Shown here in pieces: positions 6,494 through 11,651 of a stretch of DNA of 11,651 nucleotides; position 1 is the first letter of the stretch, and every line of letters begins with the position of its first letter. Origin of the DNA: Planctomycetes bacterium UBA2386 (GTDB lineage Bacteria > Planctomycetota > UBA1135 > UBA2386). The notes under the pieces were generated by a model that was not told the DNA's origin, did not search any database, and was given only the letters and a program-made list of their open reading frames with translations. The translations under genes and the position numbers were made by a program. The stretch is taken from contig DDSQ01000122.1 of NCBI GenBank assembly GCA_002343845.1, positions 38,488 to 50,138 of the forward strand, written 5' to 3'.

Positions 6494-7238
6494 CGCGCCG
6501 TTCGCCGTCGAGGTCGCCATCGATTCGGTCGCTGGTGCGCGTACGGCCGCTGCGAACGGCGCCACGCGGCTCGAACTGTGCGCAGCGCTCGAACTCGGCG
6601 GGCTCACTCCGAGCCTCGCGCTGCTCGAGGCGGTGCGGGCCGCGGTCGCCGTGCCGGTGTTCGTGATGATCCGGCCGCGCGCCGGCGACTTCCTCTACGA
6701 CCGCGACGAGTTCGCCGTGATGCGGCGCGACGCCGAACGGCTCGTCGCGGCGGGCGCGCATGGCCTGGTCAGCGGCGTGCTGACCGCGGAGGGCGCGCTC
6801 GACGGCCCCCGCCTGCGCGAACTGCGCGCGGTCGCGCCGGTTCAGGCGTTCACCTGCCACCGCGCGTTCGATCTGTGCCGCGAGCCGCTGCGCGCGCTCG
6901 ACGCCCTGGCCGACCTCGGCATCGCGCGCGTGCTGACCTCGGGCCAGGCGCCGAACGCGCCGGCGGGTGCGGCGGCGATCCGGACGTTCGTGCAGCACGC
7001 CGCCGGGCGCGTGGTCGTGATGGCGGGCGGCGGCGTGCGCGCGGAGAACGTGCACGCGCTGGTCGCGGCCAGCGGCGTGCGCGAAGTGCATCTTTCCGCG
7101 AGCCGTCGGCAGGCAAGTGGGATGACGTTCCGGCGCGACGGCGTGCCGATGAGCGCGGCGGTCACCGCCGACGAGTACATGTTGCGCACGACGGATGGTG
7201 CGATGGTCGCGAGCGTCGTCGCGGCGATGCGTCGTTAG
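6477..7238 (+). CDS. cutC: CutC family protein (copper homeostasis family TIM barrel)
   Basis: A 253-residue cytoplasmic TIM-barrel protein of normal CutC length. Conserved blocks appear in order: VEVAIDS (11-17), ATRLELCAALELGGLTPS (29-46), MIRPRAGDFLY (64-74), HGLVSGVL (95-102), FTCHRAFD (125-132), RVLTSGQ (151-157) and GGGVRAENV (184-192). The family was named for copper sensitivity in E. coli, but its biochemical role is unsettled, and no copper transporter or chaperone lies nearby. The GTG at 6477 was chosen because the first conserved strand begins ten residues later, and the only close in-frame alternatives upstream run into the divergent protease gene. The GAF gene follows after 9 bp, so the two are probably co-transcribed. 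Confidence 0.88.
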   Translation: MTSPANAPFAVEVAIDSVAGARTAAANGATRLELCAALELGGLTPSLALLEAVRAAVAVPVFVMIRPRAGDFLYDRDEFAVMRRDAERLVAAGAHGLVSGVLTAEGALDGPRLRELRAVAPVQAFTCHRAFDLCREPLRALDALADLGIARVLTSGQAPNAPAGAAAIRTFVQHAAGRVVVMAGGGVRAENVHALVAASGVREVHLSASRRQASGMTFRRDGVPMSAAVTADEYMLRTTDGAMVASVVAAMRR

Positions 7239-7241
7239 CAT
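7236..7241 (+). promoter_or_regulatory. -10-like TAGCAT before the GAF gene
   Basis: TAGCAT fits TANNNT and ends 6 bp before the ATG at 7248, the same geometry as at 6458 and 9115. Its TAG is also the cutC stop codon, so it may be coincidental. No Shine-Dalgarno is present before 7248, and no clear -35 is seen. Confidence 0.25.
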
Positions 7242-7247
7242 GCACGC

Positions 7248-7721
7248 ATGGGCACTCCCCATCCGCTCGTCGCCGCCATCGAGTCCCTCCTGCAGGCGAG
7301 TCCGCAAGCCCCACCGTGGCCGGCGGTGCTCGCGCGCGTCGCCGGGCACTTCGTCTGCCCGGTCGCGACGATCCACGTGCTCGGCGCGGACGGCCAGCTC
7401 CACCTGGCCGCGCAGCAGGGACTGCCGCCGCCGGTGCTCGACAAGGTGGCCGTGATCCCGATCGGCAAGGGCATGGCGGGGATCGCCGCGCAGCGCCGCG
7501 AGCCGGTGCAGGTGTGCAACCTGCAGACCGACCAGAGCGGCGTCGTGCGCCAGGGCGCGAAGCTCACGCAGATGGAGGGTTCGCTCGCCGCGCCGATGAT
7601 GGACGGCAAGCGGCTCGCCGGCGTGTTCGGGATCGCCAAGCCCGTCGCCTACGACTTCACCGCCGACGAACAGGCCCTGCTGCTCGCGGTCGGGGCGTCG
7701 ATCGCGCGCACGCTGCGCTGA
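7248..7721 (+). CDS. Stand-alone GAF domain protein
   Basis: A 157-residue soluble protein that is essentially one GAF domain (about 20-157). IHVLGADGQLHLAAQQGLPP (42-61) is the typical beta-hairpin, IPIGKGMAGIAAQRREPVQVCNL (70-92) the central helix and strand, GSLAAPMMDGKRLAGVFGI (111-129) the late strands, and the domain ends in a helix (138-156). GAF domains bind small ligands or form dimers. With no output domain, this one would act through a partner or as a free sensor. Cysteines are C37 and C90. The three-cysteine pattern of the GAF-type free-methionine-sulfoxide reductase is not evident, so that enzyme activity is not supported. It follows cutC by 9 bp and ends 3 bp before the convergent oxidoreductase gene. 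Confidence 0.85.
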   Translation: MGTPHPLVAAIESLLQASPQAPPWPAVLARVAGHFVCPVATIHVLGADGQLHLAAQQGLPPPVLDKVAVIPIGKGMAGIAAQRREPVQVCNLQTDQSGVVRQGAKLTQMEGSLAAPMMDGKRLAGVFGIAKPVAYDFTADEQALLLAVGASIARTLR

Positions 7722-7724
7722 CGT

Positions 7725-9044
7725 TCAGGCGTCGAAGCCGTCGCGCGCCGGGGCGTCGAGCAGCGCGTTCGCCGCGGCATCGTCGGTGCGCAACGCAGCC
7801 GCGTCCCACGAAAGCCGCCGCCCGCGCGCCGCCCGCAGCGCGACGTTGGCGAGCAGCACCGCCTCGGTCAGCGGGGCCGCGTAGGCGAACGACGTCGACG
7901 GCATCGTGCGCGCAGCACTGGCGAGCAGCCACTCGCGGTGGTGCCCGGGTGAAGGCGGCAACGACGGCGCCGGCGCCTTCCACGCCGCAGCCCGCGAAGC
8001 AGGCCCGATCTCGTGCTTGTCGTAGTTGCTGATCAGCCAGCCGTCGTCGCCGACGAACAGCACGCCGTTGCGCCACCCATCGAGGCCGCGCGACGCCAGC
8101 GCCGCCTGCGGCCGATCGCTCCCCGCGTGCCAGTGCAGCGTCACCGCCGGTCGCGCGCCGCGCGCCGCGAACGAGTACGTGCAGCGGCTGCCACGCGGCG
8201 CGCATTCCGCGTGCGGCTCGGGTCCGTCGGCCTGCAGGCTCGTCGGCGCTTCGAGTTCGAGCGCCCAGAACGGCAGATCGACGAAGTGGCACGCCATGTC
8301 GGCCGTCGTGCCGCCGCCGAATGCCCAGTACCGGCGCCAGCCCATCGGGTGGTAGCCATCGGCGTAGTCGCGCGCCGCCGCGGGCCCGAGCCAGAGATCC
8401 CATTCGACGTGCGGCGGGCGCTGGCCGGCCTTCGGCAGCTCGGTGGCCGACCAATCGGTGCCGTTGACGAACACGATCACTTCGCGCACCGCCCCCACGG
8501 CACCGCCGCGGATCGCCTCGACGACGCGGTGGTAGTTGGCGTTGGCGTGGATCTGGATGCCCATCTGCGTCACGCAGCCGTTCGCCTCGGCGGTGCGCAG
8601 CAGTCGACGCGCCTGCGCCACCGTGTGCGTCAGCGGCTTCTCGCAGTAGACGTCGAGGCCTTGCTGCAGGGCGAGCATCGACGGCAGGTAGTGCGTGTGG
8701 TCGGGCGTGCTGACGACGACGCCGTCGAGTTCGCGGCAGGCGGCGGCATCGCGCAACACCTCACGAAAGTCGCGCACGGCGCGCGCACCGGGGAAACGCT
8801 TGTGGGCCGCGGCGAGCCGTTCGCCGTCGATGTCGCAGAGCACAGCGATGTGTTCGCTGGCGACGGCCGCGAGGTTGTCGCCGCCGCGGCCACCGACGCC
8901 GACGATCATGAGCCGCGCCTTGGTGGCGGGATCGCGCGGCGGCCGCGCGACGCGCAGCGGTTTCGGGCTGCCGGTCGCAGGCAACACGCAAGCACCAGCG
9001 GCCGCAACCCCGGTGAGCACGAACGAACGACGGGTCGTCAGCAT
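7725..9044 (-). CDS. Tat-exported Gfo/Idh/MocA family oxidoreductase
   Basis: A 439-residue NAD(P)-dependent oxidoreductase. The N-terminus MLTTRRSFVLTGVAAAGAC is a twin-arginine signal (R5, R6, then a hydrophobic stretch). C19 after AGA could be a weak lipobox, so it may be a Tat lipoprotein rather than soluble in the periplasm. The Rossmann domain begins LMIVGVGGRGGDN (45-57), with TPDHTH (113-118) and the family mark CEKP (134-137), whose K136 is the usual catalytic lysine. The C-terminal domain contains GGGTTADMACHFVDLPFWAL (243-262), with H253 the likely catalytic histidine. Such exported members are very numerous in Planctomycetota and probably act on sugars, but the substrate is unknown. 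It diverges from the thioesterase across 70 bp. Its tail lies 3 bp from that of the GAF gene. Confidence 0.92.
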   Translation of the reverse strand: MLTTRRSFVLTGVAAAGACVLPATGSPKPLRVARPPRDPATKARLMIVGVGGRGGDNLAAVASEHIAVLCDIDGERLAAAHKRFPGARAVRDFREVLRDAAACRELDGVVVSTPDHTHYLPSMLALQQGLDVYCEKPLTHTVAQARRLLRTAEANGCVTQMGIQIHANANYHRVVEAIRGGAVGAVREVIVFVNGTDWSATELPKAGQRPPHVEWDLWLGPAAARDYADGYHPMGWRRYWAFGGGTTADMACHFVDLPFWALELEAPTSLQADGPEPHAECAPRGSRCTYSFAARGARPAVTLHWHAGSDRPQAALASRGLDGWRNGVLFVGDDGWLISNYDKHEIGPASRAAAWKAPAPSLPPSPGHHREWLLASAARTMPSTSFAYAAPLTEAVLLANVALRAARGRRLSWDAAALRTDDAAANALLDAPARDGFDA

Positions 9045-9050
9045 CGGCGC

Positions 9051-9056
9051 ATCATT
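9051..9056 (-). promoter_or_regulatory. Weak -10-like hexamer before the oxidoreductase
   Basis: On the minus strand AATGAT ends 6 bp before the ATG at 9044. It keeps A2 and T6 of TANNNT but has A at position 1. There is no Shine-Dalgarno at the usual distance and no clear -35. Confidence 0.2.
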
Positions 9057-9102
9057 CGCCAGCGAGCGCTGGTCGGCCAGTGGTAGGCGATGCTCGGGCC
9101 CG

Positions 9103-9108
9103 TAGGCT
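9103..9108 (+). promoter_or_regulatory. -10-like TAGGCT before the thioesterase
   Basis: TAGGCT fits TANNNT and ends 6 bp before the ATG at 9115. The inner AGG could instead be a very weak Shine-Dalgarno. No good -35 is seen at 16-18 bp. Confidence 0.3.
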
Positions 9109-9114
9109 CACGGC

Positions 9115-9576
9115 ATGACCCAGAGCCTGCAGGAACGATTCGCCCCGCGCGGTGCGTGCTTTGGCTGCGGTCCAGCCAATGCGCACGGCCTGCGCATCCG
9201 CAGCCTCGTCGACGGCGACGAGGTCGTGTGCACGTGGCAGCCACAGACCATGCACGAGGCGTTCCCCGGCATGCTGAACGGCGGCATCATCGGCGCACTG
9301 CTCGACTGCCACTGCAACTGGACAGCGGCGTGGCACCTGATGCAGGCGCAGGGGGCGAGCGCGCCGCCGTGCACGGTGACCGCGGAGTACTCGATCAAGC
9401 TGCGGCGACCGACGCCGACGTCGGGGCCGGTGCTGCTGCGGGCGAAAGTCGCCGAGTCCAGCGCCGACCGCGCGCGCATCACCGGCACGCTCGAAGCCGG
9501 CGGCAAGGTGTGCGCGACGTGCGACGGCGTGTTCGTCGCCGTGAAAGAGGGCCATCCGGCGTTTCATCGCTGGTAG
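9115..9576 (+). CDS. PaaI-type hotdog-fold thioesterase
   Basis: A 153-residue cytoplasmic protein of the single-hotdog PaaI family, which hydrolyses acyl-CoA thioesters. CFGCGPANAHGLRIR (15-29) is the frequent N-terminal signature. HEAFPGMLNGGIIGALLDCHCNW (47-69) corresponds to the active-site loop and the long hotdog helix, with D64 the likely catalytic acid. The loop reads NGG where many members have HGG. EYSIKLRRPTP (91-101) is the following strand at the dimer interface. The acyl substrate cannot be predicted. A GC-rich hairpin begins at its stop codon, and the PLP enzyme starts 38 bp further on the same strand. Confidence 0.87.
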   Translation: MTQSLQERFAPRGACFGCGPANAHGLRIRSLVDGDEVVCTWQPQTMHEAFPGMLNGGIIGALLDCHCNWTAAWHLMQAQGASAPPCTVTAEYSIKLRRPTPTSGPVLLRAKVAESSADRARITGTLEAGGKVCATCDGVFVAVKEGHPAFHRW

Positions 9577-9598
9577 GCCTTCCGGTCGCCGGAACGCC
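9576..9598 (+). terminator. Hairpin directly after the thioesterase stop
   Basis: TTCCGG (9580-9585) and CCGGAA (9589-9594) pair perfectly around a TCG loop. Outside a single C-C mismatch, GGC (9576-9578) pairs with GCC (9596-9598). That gives nine base pairs starting on the last base of the stop codon. No T-run follows, so it could be a weak terminator or a stabilising/attenuating hairpin between two co-directional genes. Confidence 0.35.
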
Positions 9599-9614
9599 GA
9601 CTCTCCCATCCATC

Positions 9615-10625
9615 GTGAACCCAACCACCACGTCGCCTGGCGAACCGCCGTCGCTCGAGGCCGTTCAGCGCGCCCGTGTCGAAATCGGCCGCGACGTGCG
9701 CGAAACACCGTCGTGGCAGTGGCAAGGGCATCGGCTCGCGGCCGCGGCACCCACCACCGGCGCGGTCTGGCTCAAGCTCGAACTGCTGCAGCACTCCGGA
9801 TCGTTCAAGGCGCGCGGCGCCTTGCTCGCGATGCGCCGCCTCGACGCCGCACAACGGGCCCGCGGCGTCACTGCGGTCAGCGGCGGCAACCACGCGATCT
9901 CGGTCGCGTTCGCCGCGCGAACGGTCGGCACCCACGCCAAGGTGGTGATGCCGGCGACCGCGAACCCCGCGCGGGTCGCTGCATGCCGCGCGTTCGGCGC
10001 CGAAGTCGTGCTGGTCGCCGACGTCGCCGCGGCGTTTCCGGCAGCACGCGCGATCGAAGAACAGGAAGGGCGCACGCTCCTGCATCCGTTCGAGAGCGAC
10101 GCGATGGTGCTGGGCGCGGGCACCCTCGGCATGGAGTTCCTGCGGCAGACGGGCCAGCTCGATGCGCTGTTCGTCGCGATCGGCGGCGGCGGACTCGCCG
10201 CCGGGGTCGCGAGCGTGGTCAAGGCGCTGCAGCCGCGCTGTCGCGTGTTCGGAGTCGAACCCGCGGGAGCTGACACCATGCACCGCAGTTTCGCGGCCGG
10301 CTCACCGCAGCGCATCGACGCGGTGCGCACGATCGCGGACACGCTCGGCGCGCCGATGGCGTTGCCGTACACCTACGGGCTCTGCCGCCGGTTCGTCGAC
10401 GAACTGGTGAAGGTCGACGACGACGCGATGTGCCGCGCGATGTGGCTCTTGTTCGCCGACGCCAAGCTCGCGGTCGAGCCCGCGGGTGCCGCGGCACTCG
10501 CGGCGATGCTGCAGGTGCAGGATCGGCTGGCGGGGCAACGGGTCGGTCTCATTGTCTGCGGCGCCAACCTCGACCACGCCACGTTCGCCGCCTGCCTCGC
10601 GCGCGGCGCGCCACCGGCTAGTTGA
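9615..10625 (+). CDS. Fold-type II PLP enzyme, threonine/serine dehydratase or serine racemase-like
   Basis: A 336-residue enzyme with the tryptophan-synthase-beta fold. The PLP lysine is K65 in SGSFKARGA (61-69). SGGNHAISVAFAA (89-101) is the cofactor/substrate loop, GGGGLAAG (190-197) the phosphate-binding glycine loop, and VEPAGAAALAA a conserved late helix. These match threonine dehydratase and serine racemase, which make an alpha-keto acid and ammonia or racemise serine. There is no C-terminal ACT-like regulatory domain, so it is not a full allosteric biosynthetic IlvA. Near the end CGANLD replaces the more usual S/CGGN(V/I)D. No ATG fits, so the GTG at 9615 is taken as start, about 30 residues before the conserved core. 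The last 8 bp overlap the convergent lipoprotein gene. Confidence 0.87.
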   Translation: MNPTTTSPGEPPSLEAVQRARVEIGRDVRETPSWQWQGHRLAAAAPTTGAVWLKLELLQHSGSFKARGALLAMRRLDAAQRARGVTAVSGGNHAISVAFAARTVGTHAKVVMPATANPARVAACRAFGAEVVLVADVAAAFPAARAIEEQEGRTLLHPFESDAMVLGAGTLGMEFLRQTGQLDALFVAIGGGGLAAGVASVVKALQPRCRVFGVEPAGADTMHRSFAAGSPQRIDAVRTIADTLGAPMALPYTYGLCRRFVDELVKVDDDAMCRAMWLLFADAKLAVEPAGAAALAAMLQVQDRLAGQRVGLIVCGANLDHATFAACLARGAPPAS

Positions 10626-11259
10626 CCGGACCGACCCACAGGTCGTCGAACGACGTGCGCGCGTCGGCCTTGGTCCACAGACCGTGGCCACCGCCGCTCC
10701 GGATCGTGTCGTCCGCGACCTCGAGCAGGACGCGCCCATCGAGCGCGCACGTGATGCGATCACCGACGAACGTCGCCTCGACGCGATGCCACGCTCCGGC
10801 CGGGGCGTCGACGAGCGCGGTCGCGAGCTGCCGCCGCACGCCGTCCTTCACCACGTAGACGCGGAAGTTCGACTCCAGCGGGTTGAAGCGGCAGAGGTAG
10901 TAGTTGTCGGCGTCCTGCACGCGCCACATCGGGCCGCCGCCCTGGTCGACGACGCCGCCGTCGGCGCGCACCGCGACCGCGATGCGTCCGTCAGCGAGCG
11001 CGCCGTCGGTCCAGAACAGATTGAACCGATGGTCGACGTCGTGGTTCGGCGCGGTCAACGCAACGACGTTCGGCGGCGAGATCGCGGCCGCGTCGGCGAC
11101 CACCAGCCACGTCGCTTGCGGTCCGTTGCCGCCGGTGCTCCCGGCGCGGAACCCGGCCAGCGCCCCATCGAAGCCCTCGGCGCCGGGCGTGGGGCGCTGC
11201 GCCGACCAGCAGCCACCGGCGATCGAGAGCAACGCCACGGCCACATGCCACGTCTTCAT
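10618..11259 (-). CDS. DUF1080-like (concanavalin-like jelly roll) lipoprotein
   Basis: A 213-residue exported protein. MKTWHVAVALLSIAGGC is a short signal with a lipobox-like SIAGG before C17, suggesting an outer- or inner-membrane lipoprotein. The mature part looks like one beta-sandwich domain of the kind annotated DUF1080 or 3-keto-disaccharide hydrolase: FNLFWTDGALADGRIAVAVR (79-98), DNYYLCRFNPLESNFRVYVV (118-137), WHRVEATFVGDRITCALDG (157-175) and HGLWTKADARTSFDDLWV (192-209). In that family it binds or cleaves sugars; no catalytic residues can be asserted here. The start at 11259 was preferred to an in-frame ATG at 11268 because a TAGGAT element (also Shine-Dalgarno-like) lies 7 bp upstream. 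Its tail overlaps the PLP gene by 8 bp. Confidence 0.8.
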   Translation of the reverse strand: MKTWHVAVALLSIAGGCWSAQRPTPGAEGFDGALAGFRAGSTGGNGPQATWLVVADAAAISPPNVVALTAPNHDVDHRFNLFWTDGALADGRIAVAVRADGGVVDQGGGPMWRVQDADNYYLCRFNPLESNFRVYVVKDGVRRQLATALVDAPAGAWHRVEATFVGDRITCALDGRVLLEVADDTIRSGGGHGLWTKADARTSFDDLWVGPVN

Positions 11260-11266
11260 CCGCGCC

Positions 11267-11272
11267 ATCCTA
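11267..11272 (-). promoter_or_regulatory. TAGGAT before the lipoprotein gene (-10 or Shine-Dalgarno)
   Basis: On the minus strand TAGGAT ends 7 bp before the ATG at 11259. It fits TANNNT, but its AGGATGG also resembles a Shine-Dalgarno, so the two readings cannot be separated by eye. It overlaps the alternative ATG at 11268. Confidence 0.3.
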
Positions 11273-11298
11273 CGCGACAGGCGGCGTTGCTCCCGCGC

Positions 11299-11316
11299 CG
11301 CGCCGTCAGCGGCGCG
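11299..11316 (-). other. GC-rich hairpin with a stop codon in its loop
   Basis: CGCGCCG (11299-11305) and CGGCGCG (11310-11316) form a perfect 7-bp stem. The 4-base loop contains the TGA stop of the upstream gene. No T-tract follows on the minus strand. It could be a weak terminator or 3'-end stabiliser, but such short repeats also arise by chance in DNA this GC-rich. Confidence 0.25.
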
Positions 11317-11651
11317 ACGACGCCCGCACCGCCTCGCCGAAGCCGACCAGGTCCATCTCGAAGTGCCCGCGCCACTCAGCACCGCGGATGCCGGCGGCGA
11401 TCACGAAGTCGGCCGACGTGCCGGCCGAGAACTGCGGGAAGCCCGGCGGCACCATCTCCGGGATCCACTCCTGCATGCCCCGGAACATCGCCAGGAAGTC
11501 GATGCACTCGACGAACATCGGGTTGCAGTCGCCGACGGCCGCCATCGCCGCGCGCATCGACGTCGGCCACGACCCGCCCGACCTTCCGAGCGCGGCGACG
11601 GTGTCGGCGGCGCGGTGGCCGACGCCATCGGCCAGCGCCTCGCCCGGCTCG
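11306..11651 (-). CDS. Unrecognised protein, C-terminal 114 residues (partial)
   Basis: The frame is open from the right edge of the window to the TGA at 11306-11308, so the gene begins outside. I do not recognise the family. The visible part contains a charged/Ala-rich stretch, then a segment with the run DCNPMFVECIDFLAMFRGMQ, then VPPGFPQFSAGTSADFVIAAG and a hydrophilic end WRGHFEMDLVGFGEAVRASSRR. There is no transmembrane helix or obvious catalytic motif. The alternating pattern near the C-terminus could be beta-strands. An internal ATG at 11557 could in principle be a start, but the upstream codons in frame look equally protein-like. The lipoprotein gene begins 46 bp downstream on the same strand, so the two may share a transcript. 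Confidence 0.6.
   Translation of the reverse strand, partial: EPGEALADGVGHRAADTVAALGRSGGSWPTSMRAAMAAVGDCNPMFVECIDFLAMFRGMQEWIPEMVPPGFPQFSAGTSADFVIAAGIRGAEWRGHFEMDLVGFGEAVRASSRR

Noticed and set aside
6459..7403. N-terminal extension of the FHA protease antisense to cutC
   Set aside because: The FHA domain starts right at the ATG at 6458, and the extension has shadow-like composition over a clear CutC gene.
7248..7721. GAF protein as a free-methionine-(R)-sulfoxide reductase
   Set aside because: Only C37 and C90 are present; the three-cysteine catalytic arrangement of that family is not seen.
10618..10625. Eight-base tail-to-tail overlap of two genes as an antisense regulatory device
   Set aside because: Short convergent overlaps are common in compact genomes, and nothing else here suggests regulation.
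1..11651. Search for CRISPR arrays, tRNA/rRNA, IS ends, long direct repeats, or phage or transposon genes
   Set aside because: None was seen reading both strands; short GC-rich repeats are what composition alone would give.

Overview
The window is very GC-rich (about 70% by eye), tightly packed bacterial chromosome. No gene-free stretch exceeds about 220 bases. The gene set suggests a Planctomycetota genome: a sodium:solute symporter of the clade common there, a Tat-exported Gfo/Idh/MocA oxidoreductase, a DUF1080-like lipoprotein, and FHA domains fused to other modules. Myxococcota or Acidobacteriota cannot be excluded from sequence alone. I see no tRNA, rRNA, CRISPR array, IS element or other sign of recent transfer.

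Layout. At the left edge is the 5' end of a minus-strand gene with a ferredoxin-like N-terminus (1-109). A sodium:solute symporter (216-2024) diverges from it and is followed by an FHA-GGDEF signalling protein (2048-2956). A MinD/FlhG-type ATPase (2969-3901, minus) converges on that gene. It diverges from a zinc-ribbon class I SAM methyltransferase (4121-5008, plus) across a gap of about 220 bp. Next comes a minus-strand FHA-transmembrane-coiled coil-trypsin-like protease (5031-6458). Only 18 bp separate its start from the divergent cutC-GAF pair (6477-7238 and 7248-7721). A Tat-exported oxidoreductase (7725-9044, minus) diverges from a PaaI-type thioesterase (9115-9576), which is followed by a fold-type II PLP dehydratase (9615-10625). 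At the right edge are a small DUF1080-like lipoprotein (10618-11259, minus) and the 3' end of an unrecognised gene (11306-11651, minus).

How the genes work together. There is no single biosynthetic pathway. The left half is rich in signalling and cell-organisation genes: FHA-GGDEF, a MinD/FlhG ATPase and an FHA-membrane protease. This fits an organism with Ser/Thr phosphorylation signalling, although no kinase lies in the window. The right half is scattered metabolism: CutC, oxidoreductase, thioesterase, amino-acid dehydratase and an exported lipoprotein. Genes alternate strand often and form units of only one or two genes.

Most notable points. (1) Several genes lack a clear Shine-Dalgarno and instead carry a TANNNT-like -10 element 6-7 bp before the start codon, a pattern expected of leaderless mRNAs. 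(2) The 18-bp protease/cutC gap holds two overlapping, opposite -10-like elements. (3) The GGDEF domain keeps its active-site motif but has Ala where the guanine-recognising Asp normally lies, and it has no inhibitory I-site. (4) The membrane protease carries an FHA domain lacking two of the usual phosphothreonine-contacting residues.
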